Shown: positions 1 through 6,452 of the stretch, one piece after another
How positions within the stretch are numbered: the stretch's first letter is position 1
How the letters are laid out: every line of letters starts with the position of its first letter
Assembly (NCBI GenBank): GCA_018816665.1
Contig: JAHIVM010000189.1
Span: forward strand, 1 to 7,568
Direction of reading: 5' to 3'
Length of the DNA stretch: 7,568 nt
Source of the DNA: Candidatus Zixiibacteriota bacterium
GTDB taxonomy: Bacteria > Zixibacteria > MSB-5A5 > GN15 > FEB-12
The notes under the pieces: generated by a model
Told to the model about the DNA's origin: nothing
Seen by the model: the letters and a program-made list of their open reading frames with translations, nothing else
Database searches by the model: none
Translations under genes and position numbers: made by a program

Positions 1-666
1 CTGGTGGCCATCGGTCAGACACACGGTATCCCGGTCGTCAACGATCTCGGCAGCGGCGTGTTTATCCCCACCAACGATCTGCTCGGCTACCACGAACCAT
101 CGGTGCAGGATTCAGTGCGAGCCGGGGCGTCACTCACCTGTTTCTCCGGTGACAAATTGCTGGGCGGGGTGCAGGCCGGACTCATTGTCGGACGGGCCGA
201 TCTTGTCAAAAAAGTCAAAAAGAACCCCGTGTTCCGCGCCCTTCGTGTGGATAAAGTCGTGTATTCGGTAGTCGAGAAACTCTTGTCGATCTATCTCAAC
301 GGTACGCATCAGCAGGATATCAAACTGTGGAGTATCCTCAGTACCCCGGTGGCTGAACTGCGCAGGCGGGCCGAACACCTTCACGGTGCGGTGGGAGCTC
401 CCGCAACCATTACGATCCGGGATACCGGGGCGCTGGTGGGCGGCGGGGCATTGCCCGAGCAGACAATTCCCTCGGTGGCTCTCGCATTCGCAGCCGAGAT
501 AAAAGCTACTGCACTTATGAAACGATTCCGGGAGATGACCCCGCCGGTCATCGGACGGATCGTGGACGACCGTCTTGTACTGGACCTTAAAGCGGTCGAT
601 GAGTCCCATTTGGACACGCTGGCAGAAGCAATACGCATCGCCCTGTCCGACAGCAGCTCGGGATAA
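1..666 (+). CDS. selA: SelA, L-seryl-tRNA(Sec) selenium transferase (selenocysteine synthase), C-terminal part
   Basis: PLP-dependent enzyme that converts seryl-tRNA(Sec) to selenocysteyl-tRNA(Sec) using selenophosphate, in the cytoplasm; the family works as a large ring-shaped oligomer. The frame is open from base 1 (first codon CTG), so the true start lies upstream. 221 residues are visible, against about 460 in the E. coli protein, so roughly the N-terminal half is missing. The GTG at base 4 is not a real start. Seen: DLGSG (visible residues 15-19), the strand before the PLP-binding loop, and SGDKLLGG, whose Lys (codon 154-156) should form the Schiff base with PLP. The usual family sequence is GGPQAG; here it reads GGVQAG, a Pro-to-Val change. 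Next come the conserved ALRVDK segment and the small C-terminal domain (ending GRIVDDRLVLDL and an Ala/Leu helix). The stop codon is four bases before selB, so the two are almost certainly one operon and probably translationally coupled. Identification is secure. Confidence 0.95.
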   Translation: MVAIGQTHGIPVVNDLGSGVFIPTNDLLGYHEPSVQDSVRAGASLTCFSGDKLLGGVQAGLIVGRADLVKKVKKNPVFRALRVDKVVYSVVEKLLSIYLNGTHQQDIKLWSILSTPVAELRRRAEHLHGAVGAPATITIRDTGALVGGGALPEQTIPSVALAFAAEIKATALMKRFREMTPPVIGRIVDDRLVLDLKAVDESHLDTLAEAIRIALSDSSSG

Positions 667-670
667 CACT

Positions 671-2575
671 ATGATCGTTGTTGGCACGGCAGGACATATT
701 GATCACGGCAAATCAGCGATCGTCAAACGATTAACCGGAACCGACCCCGATCGATTGCCCGAGGAACAGGCCCGGGGCATGACCATTGATCTCGGGTTCG
801 CGTTCTATCGGACGGACAAGGATGAGACTATCGCTCTTGTCGATGTCCCCGGTCACGAACGATTTGTCAAAAACATGATCGCCGGGGTGGGGGGGATCGA
901 TGCCGTCATCCTGGTGATTGCCGCCGACGACGGCTGGATGCCGCAGAGCGAAGAGCACTTTCAGATTATCCGTCTCCTCGGGGTCAGGTACGGCTTCATC
1001 GTTATCAACAAGATCGATCTGGTCGAGCCCGAGTGGGTGGAGTTGCTGGAAGACGAAATCCGCACCAAGGTGGCCGGCACGTTCCTGGCCGAGTCGCCGA
1101 TGTTCCCGGTGTCGGCAACAACCGGCGCCGGTTTTGATCGTTTGTCCGCGCATCTGTCGGGGATGCCTGCCGTGGTTGAGGCGCGGAAGGACTACGGCAA
1201 AGCGCGGTTGTATATGGATCGGTCGTTCATCCGTCCGGGCATCGGCGGTGTTGTGACCGGTACCCTGCGGGGCGGGACGCTCAAAGTGGGACAAACCGTA
1301 TCGGTGTGGCCGTCGTGTGTGACCGGAAAAATCAGAACCCTGCAGTCAAACAACCGCGATGTGGACCTCGCCCAACCGGGACAACGTACCGCCGTCTCGT
1401 TTACCGGGGTCGACCGGGAGCACCTGCAGCGCGGCGGCGTGGTTGTGGATCGCCTGGACATTAAGACCCGTGAATCACATCCGGTGCTCGCCCTGTCTCT
1501 GGAAATGCTGTCCAACAGTCCGGTCGAACTGGCGGATCGACGTCGCGCCCTTGTCATCCTGGGGACAACAGAGGTTGAAGGCGAAATCCGTCTCTACGAG
1601 CAAAAAACAATCGGACCGTCCGGCAGTGGCATAGTGTTTTTCAAGCCGGACTCGCCGGTGTACTCGCTGGCCGGCGATCATTACATCCTGCGCCTGCCGA
1701 CTCCCATGGTTACCCTGGGCGGCGGCCATGTCCTGGACCACCTGCCGCATTTCCCGCGCCGAAAAAAATTCGACCACTACGAGCATCTCAAAGAACGGCT
1801 GCGTCCCGACATTCGCTCCATGCTGATCTCCGAACTGCGCAATCGCATTCTCGTCCCGGAGAGCGAACTCCTGAGAGACGCTGATTTCGGACTCAAGGAA
1901 GCGCAGAAAACTGCCCGTGAACTTGAGACTGCCGGCGAGGTCGGCCGATTTGGTGATCGCATATACCACGTAGAAACACTTAAACGCCATACTGCCGCCA
2001 TCCATGATGCCATGTCCGCCTACCTCAGGGAAAACCCGCATCTCAAGGGACTGACCCGCGATGCCGTGCGGGGCCTGATCCGATACGATCGCGATTTGCT
2101 GGTCCGTTTGCTGGATTACATGGTGACCGAGGGGACGGTGGCCCGTACCGCCGATGTCTACAATCTGGCCGGTCGGGGTACCAGCCTCAAGGGCGTTATC
2201 AAAGAGGCGCACGATAGAATCATCCGGGATCTGACCGACCACCCGGAAGATCCACCCAGTCTGAGCAAACTCGCCTCGGAAGGCAAGGTTGCCCAGCAGG
2301 CCATCAAGTACATCCTGGAATCCGGCGAGGGATACAAATGCGGTTCTGACTTTCTATTTCTCGCGGAGACCTGGCGAGCCATCGTATCATATATCAAAGA
2401 GCAATTGAGCGCCCAGGAGAAACTGATGGTGGCCGACCTGCGTACCCGCTTTGGTTTCTCGCGCAAGTACGCCATTCCGATTCTCGAAGAGACCGATCGT
2501 ATCGGCCTGACCCGACGGGACGGAGATGCCCGAGTGAGAGGAGAGGACTTTGAAAGCGAGAAATTTATACTATAA
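671..2575 (+). CDS. selB: SelB, selenocysteine-specific translation elongation factor (GTPase)
   Basis: EF-Tu-like GTPase that binds Sec-tRNA(Sec) and the SECIS hairpin of selenoprotein mRNAs and delivers selenocysteine at UGA on the ribosome. 634 residues, close to the 614 of E. coli SelB. The ATG at 671 is chosen because it puts the P-loop at the N-terminus, as is usual in SelB; an in-frame ATG at 575 would overlap selA by 92 bases and add an unrelated 32-residue leader. Seen: G1 GHIDHGKS (8-15), switch I GMTIDLGFA (36-44), G3 DVPGHE (58-63), G4 NKID (113-116), G5 SAT (148-150). Beta-barrel domains follow from about 172, with FIRPGIGGVVTGT at 186-198. From about 375 to the end lie the winged-helix repeats. 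The last contains FGFSRKYAIPILEETD (594-609) followed by TRRDGDARV, the conserved RNA-binding module. A weak Shine-Dalgarno (GGGA, 660-663) suggests coupling to selA. The last 26 bases overlap the next gene. All key GTPase residues are present. Confidence 0.97.
   Translation: MIVVGTAGHIDHGKSAIVKRLTGTDPDRLPEEQARGMTIDLGFAFYRTDKDETIALVDVPGHERFVKNMIAGVGGIDAVILVIAADDGWMPQSEEHFQIIRLLGVRYGFIVINKIDLVEPEWVELLEDEIRTKVAGTFLAESPMFPVSATTGAGFDRLSAHLSGMPAVVEARKDYGKARLYMDRSFIRPGIGGVVTGTLRGGTLKVGQTVSVWPSCVTGKIRTLQSNNRDVDLAQPGQRTAVSFTGVDREHLQRGGVVVDRLDIKTRESHPVLALSLEMLSNSPVELADRRRALVILGTTEVEGEIRLYEQKTIGPSGSGIVFFKPDSPVYSLAGDHYILRLPTPMVTLGGGHVLDHLPHFPRRKKFDHYEHLKERLRPDIRSMLISELRNRILVPESELLRDADFGLKEAQKTARELETAGEVGRFGDRIYHVETLKRHTAAIHDAMSAYLRENPHLKGLTRDAVRGLIRYDRDLLVRLLDYMVTEGTVARTADVYNLAGRGTSLKGVIKEAHDRIIRDLTDHPEDPPSLSKLASEGKVAQQAIKYILESGEGYKCGSDFLFLAETWRAIVSYIKEQLSAQEKLMVADLRTRFGFSRKYAIPILEETDRIGLTRRDGDARVRGEDFESEKFIL
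2536..2547 (+). promoter_or_regulatory. Purine-rich ribosome binding site deciding a TTG start
   Basis: A run of only G and A, containing AGGAG at 2539-2543, lies inside the end of selB. It is six bases before the TTG at 2550. This strong Shine-Dalgarno, together with a reading frame that begins with a family-typical N-terminus (LYYNGRIHT), supports TTG as the start of the amidohydrolase. The next in-frame ATG (codon 24) would remove the first beta strands and has no comparable site upstream. Confidence 0.7.
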
Positions 2576-4137
2576 TGGACGGATTCACACCCAGGCCAAC
2601 GAGGTGGTGTGTGATTCGATGGCCGTGCACAAAAACACTATCGTGGCGGTCGGCAATCACCTGGAATATGATCCCGACTTCTCCACCTACGAGCGTTACG
2701 ACCTGCACGGCGCCATGGTGACTCCGGGGCTCGTTGATGCCCACACGCATTTCTACAACTTTGCGCTGTTGCTCAACCGAGTGTCGCTCGACGGTGTCGA
2801 TTCGCTACGTAAGTGTCTCTCGCTGATCAAGGCATTTAGTGACAAACAGCCCAAAAACGGCTGGGTGTTTGGTAACGGCTACTCGCCGGATCGATTCGCT
2901 AATCGTGAGGAGCCCGACCGTCACATGCTTGACAAAGTAACCGGGGGCCGTCCGGCTTTCATCTACTCCAAAGACATGCACTCCGCCTGGGTAAACAGCC
3001 GGGCGCTGGAACTGGCCGGGATAACGGCCAAAACGCGCCAGCCCGACGGGGGAGAGATAGTGCGTTTCCCCGACGGTTCTCCGTCGGGAATACTGCGTGA
3101 AATCTCGGGCTACGAGCCGGTGGCCGCCCGGGTGCCGGCACCAACCAACACAGAGATAAACCGTTGTTTCAAACAGGCCCTGGAACACGCCTACAGGGTG
3201 GGTGTGACCGGCGTGCATTCGTTTGACGGCCCCGATGGCTTCATGTATATGGCCGATCTGGCCGAACGCGGAAAACTGGGCCTGCGCGTGAATTACTATC
3301 CCATTGCGGCCCGGCTTTCGCGACTCGAAGTTACCAATACCACCTATGGTACCGGGACGGACTTCTTCCGTATTGCCGGTATCAAGATTTTCGCCGACGG
3401 CGCTCTTGGCAGCCAGACCGGGTATTGTTTCAACAAGTATATCGGGACCAAAAACAACCGGGGCATTGAAGTCACCGGTGTTCCCGAAATGAAGAGCCTG
3501 ATCGTTCGAGCGGGCAAACTCGGCCTGCCGTGCGCCGTCCATGCTATCGGTGATCGGGCGGTGTCCAATGTTCTGGATGCGTTTGAGGCCGCCGGAGTAC
3601 CGCGCGGAGGCGCGAGGCATCGCATTGAACACCTGCAGCTTGTGCGGCGAAAGGACCTGGCCCGGATCAAGAAGCTGGGCGTGATCGCCTCCATGCAGCC
3701 GTCACACTGCACGTCGGACATAGACATGGTGCGGAGAATACTGGGGCAGGCGCGGCGCCAATGCCTATGTTTTTCGGACAATTCTCGACAAGGGTATAGA
3801 CCTGGCGTTCGGCTCCGATGTCCCCATCGAACCGCTCAATCCGCTGGCCGGTATTGCCGATGCCGTCCGCCGGGCCCATCCGGGCAGCCGCGATGTTTTT
3901 TATCCCGAGCAACGAATTACCGCCGGGGAGGCGATTCACGCCTTTACGGCCGGGGCGGCGGTTGCGGCGGGGCAGCGGCATTGCCGGGGACATCTGCTGC
4001 CGGGATACCCGGCTGACTTCGTCGTGCTCAACCAGGATATGACCCGGGTTGCACCGGCGCGCTTGTACGATACGAAGGTCCTGGCGACTGTCCTGGACGG
4101 AATCGTGAAGTACTCGGCTCGTACTCTGACGTGGTAG
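2550..4137 (+). CDS. YtcJ-type metal-dependent amidohydrolase, interrupted by a one-base frameshift
   Basis: Member of the amidohydrolase superfamily, YtcJ/NfdA-like group (hydrolysis of amide or N-formyl bonds; substrate unknown). Read without the shift, the gene runs 396 codons from TTG 2550 to about 3737, then continues one base over (3739 onward) for 132 codons to TAG at 4135-4137. That gives 528 residues, normal for the group. Seen: metal ligands HTH (His65, His67) in VDAHTHF, candidate carboxylated Lys279 in KIFADGALGS, His331 in VHAIGDRAV, His361 in RIEHLQ, and the catalytic Asp423 in FGSDVPIEPLNP, which lies after the shift. The C-terminal beta-sandwich ends with ADFVVLNQD. No signal peptide, so cytoplasmic. 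Left unshifted, the frame reads to a TGA at 4014-4016 through an Arg/Cys/Gly-rich tail unlike the family and without the Asp. It overlaps selB by 26 bases, so the two are probably co-transcribed. It may be a pseudogene, or intact with a sequence error at the shift; I cannot tell which. Confidence 0.88.
3729..3744 (+). other. Frameshift site (one extra base) in the amidohydrolase gene
   Basis: Up to the Arg-Arg codons at 3732-3737 the first frame matches the family (SMQPSHCTSDIDMVRR). From 3739 the family sequence resumes one base over as YWGRRGANAYVFRTILDKG. The extra base is somewhere in about 3729-3740; dropping one A of AGAA gives an acceptable join. There is no long homopolymer, and no canonical slippery heptamer, stop codon or obvious stimulatory structure at the junction. 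An assembly or sequencing error, or a recent mutation, is therefore more likely than programmed frameshifting. Confidence 0.85.
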
Positions 4138-4152
4138 GGCGCTTCGGGCGCC
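4138..4152 (+). terminator. Small GC hairpin after the amidohydrolase, possible weak terminator
   Basis: GGCGC, TTCGG, GCGCC form a perfect five-base-pair GC stem directly after the stop codon. The following bases (TCGTTCCCTTTATGTT) are only moderately T-rich, so it is a poor intrinsic terminator. It could slow or partly end transcription of the selA-selB-amidohydrolase unit before the next promoter, or protect the 3' end of the mRNA. It may also be chance in GC-rich DNA. Confidence 0.3.
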
Positions 4153-4166
4153 TCGTTCCCTTTATG

Positions 4167-4195
4167 TTGACATCTGTCGTTTCGGGGATGATATT
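4167..4195 (+). promoter_or_regulatory. Predicted sigma-70-type promoter for the NfeD-slipin operon
   Basis: A perfect -35 box TTGACA (4167-4172) is followed by a 17-base spacer and a -10 box GATATT (4190-4195; four of six consensus bases). It lies in the 82-base gap before the NfeD gene. Transcription would start near 4202, giving an untranslated leader of under 20 bases with the Shine-Dalgarno AAGGGAG (4206-4212) seven bases before the ATG at 4220. The position and spacing make it credible; strength and sigma factor are inferred. Confidence 0.55.
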
Positions 4196-4219
4196 TCCTG
4201 TAATCAAGGGAGTTCCCGT

Positions 4220-5584
4220 ATGAGAAGATCAATCACCTTAGTGTTATTCGGTCTGTTGCTGCTGAGTCCGTTGGTGGCGTTCACCTTGCGTGCGACACCG
4301 GTCGAGGATGCTGTCAAAAATGTGATTGATGCCGTCACCGATACTGGGCGTACGGATATCGACGATATAATCGAACAGGCTTTGCCGACCGTTGTGTATA
4401 CATTGAAAATCGACGGTGTTATCGGCGTAGTAACCGATGCCCGCATTGAGGAAGCCGTCGAATATGCTGAGGACGAGGACGCCGAACTGCTGGTCATCCA
4501 GCTCAATACACCCGGTGGATTTGTCGCTGCAACCTGGTCAATCTGCGAAAGCATACTCAACGCCGATATCCCGGTATGTGTGTATATCTCACCCGAAGGA
4601 GCGCGAGCCGGCTCTGCAGGCGTGTACATGACCTATGCCGCCCATATCGCGGCCATGGCGCCGGCTACCAACATTGGGGCGGCTCATCCTGTGTCCGGCG
4701 GCGAGGCAATGGACTCGGTCATGAACGAAAAAGTTACCAATGACGCGGTAGCTCAGATCAAGGCCGCCGCGCAACGTCGCGGCCGCAATGCCGAATGGGC
4801 CGAGCAGGCGGTGCGCGAGTCTGTTTCCATCACGAGCAATGAGGCGTTGGAGAATAACGTCATTGACCTCATTGCATCGGACATCAACGATTTGCTGAGA
4901 AAGCTGAACGGGCGGGCGGTGGAAGTTTCCGGCACAAAGCGAACGCTCGAATTGGATCACGCGCGGGTTGAGCCAATCAAGAGGACCTTCATTCATCGAT
5001 TCCTTGAGGTTATCACTTTTCCGGACATTGCCTTTCTCCTGCTTGCAATTGGAGGTTTGGGCATTACTGTGGAGATCTGGAACCCCGGTGCGATTTTCCC
5101 AGGTGTAGTGGGAGCGATTGCGACGATTCTCGCGTTTTACGCCTTCTCGATACTTCCAATAAACTACGCTGGAGTGGCGCTGATAATGCTGGCGTTCGTT
5201 TTGTTCATTGCAGAAATCAAGATCGCCTCAGCAGGCCTCCTCACGGTAGGAGGCGTAATCTCACTCTTTCTGGGAGGTATGATGCTTATCGACACGGTTG
5301 AACCCGCCCTGCGTGTCTCCTGGACGGTCCTTGTCACGGTCTCAGTGTTTGTTGGGGTTGTTGCGGGGGCTATCATGTTGCTTGTCGTCAAGGCCTCCAA
5401 GCGACAGCCGTTTTCCGGTCGCCATGGCATGATCGGGAAAATCGGCGAGGTACGCGGCAACGGCATGATCTACCTTGACGGCGCCCTTTGGAAGATCGAA
5501 TGCGATGAACCTCTGGAGGTCGGTCAAAAAGTCGTAGTGGTTGAAGTAGATAGTCTAAAACTCATCGTGAAGAAGAAAAGCTAA
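4220..5584 (+). CDS. nfeD: NfeD-family membrane serine protease (long form, ClpP-class)
   Basis: Membrane-bound protease of the NfeD long form, 454 residues. In the Pyrococcus homologue (1510-N) it uses a Ser-Lys dyad and cleaves the hydrophobic C-terminus of its partner stomatin. Seen: an N-terminal signal peptide or anchor (MRR then hydrophobic 5-23); a ClpP/crotonase-like domain at about 58-225 with LNTPGG (95-100) and SPEGARAGSAGVYM, whose Ser132 is the likely nucleophile, and Lys171 in NEKVTND as the likely general base; about four or five hydrophobic membrane segments between 268 and 390, including AFLLLAIGGLGI and IMLAFVLFIAEIKIASAGLL; and a C-terminal OB-fold NfeD domain (about 401-454) with IGKIGEVRGNGMIYLDGALW. 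The ATG has a good Shine-Dalgarno (4206-4212) and the start gives the expected signal sequence. It has its own predicted promoter and sits 17 bases before the slipin gene. The protease domain should lie outside the cytoplasmic membrane. The family is certain; the cellular substrate is unknown. Confidence 0.93.
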   Translation: MRRSITLVLFGLLLLSPLVAFTLRATPVEDAVKNVIDAVTDTGRTDIDDIIEQALPTVVYTLKIDGVIGVVTDARIEEAVEYAEDEDAELLVIQLNTPGGFVAATWSICESILNADIPVCVYISPEGARAGSAGVYMTYAAHIAAMAPATNIGAAHPVSGGEAMDSVMNEKVTNDAVAQIKAAAQRRGRNAEWAEQAVRESVSITSNEALENNVIDLIASDINDLLRKLNGRAVEVSGTKRTLELDHARVEPIKRTFIHRFLEVITFPDIAFLLLAIGGLGITVEIWNPGAIFPGVVGAIATILAFYAFSILPINYAGVALIMLAFVLFIAEIKIASAGLLTVGGVISLFLGGMMLIDTVEPALRVSWTVLVTVSVFVGVVAGAIMLLVVKASKRQPFSGRHGMIGKIGEVRGNGMIYLDGALWKIECDEPLEVGQKVVVVEVDSLKLIVKKKS

Positions 5585-5601
5585 ACATAGAGGGAGGTAT
5601 C

Positions 5602-6387
5602 ATGCAGGGACTGCCTATCGGATTTATGATAATCATCTTCCTCGGGATGATCTTGTTGTTCAACATGATCAAGGTGCTCAAGGAGTACGAGCGCGGAGTA
5701 ATTTTCCGGCTCGGACGTCTTATCGGCGCCAAAGGCCCGGGGCTCATCATCCTGATCCCGATCATCGATAAGATGGAACGGGTCGATCTGCGTGTCATCA
5801 CGTACGACGTTCCGGCTCAGGATGTCATCACCAAGGACAACGTCTCGGTCAAAGTGAATGCGGTTGTGTATTTCCAGGTGCTGGACCCCAACAAGGCCAT
5901 CGTGTCGGTAGCCAATTACTTCCAGGCGACCTCGCAAATTGCCCAGACCACGTTGAGATCGGTTCTTGGCCAGGTTGAGCTTGATGATCTGCTCACCAAT
6001 CGCGACAAAATCAACGCGGAACTACAGACGATCATCGATGACCAGACCGAACCGTGGGGTATCAAAGTATCCGTGGTCGAGGTGAAAAATGTCGACCTGC
6101 CGCCGGAAATGCAGCGGGCTATGGCCAAGCAGGCCGAGGCCGAGCGTGAACGCCGGTCCAAAGTCATTCACGCCGAGGGTGAATTCCAGGCCTCGCAGAA
6201 ACTTGCCGATGCCGCCAAAGTGATCGCCCAGGCACCCAACGCCATGCAGTTGCGTTACCTGCAGACTCTGACGGAGGTCGCCGCGGAGAAAAACTCCACG
6301 CTTATCTTCCCGGTGCCGATTGATCTGCTGGATTCGTTGAAAAACTTCATGGACAACAAGTCCGGGCGGGAACACCCGCAGGCGTAA
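5602..6387 (+). CDS. Slipin/stomatin-like SPFH (band 7) membrane protein
   Basis: Prokaryotic stomatin (slipin), 261 residues, a membrane scaffold that oligomerises in the cytoplasmic membrane and is the usual partner of the long NfeD protease. Seen: one N-terminal hydrophobic hairpin or helix (about 5-23, PIGFMIIIFLGMILLFNMI), then the SPFH domain with EYERGVIFRLGRL (28-40), GPGLIILIPIID (45-56), a conserved YDVPAQDVITKDNV stretch (68-81), and the LDDLLTNRDKINAEL helix. The band 7 signature GIKVSVVEVKNVDLPPEM is at 153-170, followed by a charged coiled-coil (AEAERERRSKVIHAEGE, 178-194). It ends with the alanine-rich region and NSTLIFPVPIDLL (231-243), the hydrophobic C-terminal motif that in archaeal stomatins is the protease target. 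Shine-Dalgarno AGGGAGG (5591-5597) precedes the ATG. The gap from nfeD is 17 bases, so they are co-transcribed. A strong terminator follows. Other SPFH groups (HflK/C, flotillin) fit less well in length and context. Confidence 0.94.
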   Translation: MQGLPIGFMIIIFLGMILLFNMIKVLKEYERGVIFRLGRLIGAKGPGLIILIPIIDKMERVDLRVITYDVPAQDVITKDNVSVKVNAVVYFQVLDPNKAIVSVANYFQATSQIAQTTLRSVLGQVELDDLLTNRDKINAELQTIIDDQTEPWGIKVSVVEVKNVDLPPEMQRAMAKQAEAERERRSKVIHAEGEFQASQKLADAAKVIAQAPNAMQLRYLQTLTEVAAEKNSTLIFPVPIDLLDSLKNFMDNKSGREHPQA

Positions 6388-6404
6388 TTCAGTCCTGTCA
6401 GGAT

Positions 6405-6444
6405 AACGGCGGTAGCCCTGCTTGGGGCACCGCCGTTTTTGTTT
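6405..6444 (+). terminator. Intrinsic terminator of the NfeD-slipin operon
   Basis: A nine-base-pair stem (AACGGCGGT 6405-6413 with ACCGCCGTT 6429-6437) continues, after one bulged A at 6414, into a four-pair stem (GCCC 6415-6418 with GGGC 6425-6428) closed by the loop TGCTTG. The T-run TTTTTGTTT (6436-6444) overlaps the last stem bases. It begins 17 bases after the slipin stop codon. On the minus strand the stem is followed only by TT then ATCC, so it should act mainly on the plus strand. Confidence 0.9.
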
Positions 6445-6452
6445 GGAGGGTG

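Noticed and set aside
1475..2242. Long minus-strand open frame opposite selB
   Set aside because: Shadow of a GC-rich coding gene; its translation shows no recognisable domain, and selB is clearly the coding strand here.
2805..3632. Long minus-strand open frame opposite the amidohydrolase
   Set aside because: No domain or plausible start context; the plus strand encodes a recognisable enzyme over the same bases.
3739..4137. Programmed frameshift to make full-length amidohydrolase
   Set aside because: No canonical slip sequence, nearby stop codon or clear downstream structure, and this family is not known to use frameshifting; error or mutation is simpler.
4208..4217. GGG-AGTT-CCC pairing over the NfeD Shine-Dalgarno as a regulatory hairpin
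   Set aside because: Only three base pairs; too weak to propose regulation.
4138..4219. tRNA(Sec) or other small RNA gene in the gap after the amidohydrolase
   Set aside because: At 82 bases it is shorter than a bacterial tRNA(Sec), and no cloverleaf or T-loop motif is visible.
6391..6403. TCCTG-T-CAGGA dyad as an operator site
   Set aside because: Only five bases per arm, and it sits between a stop codon and a terminator where an operator has no obvious promoter to control.
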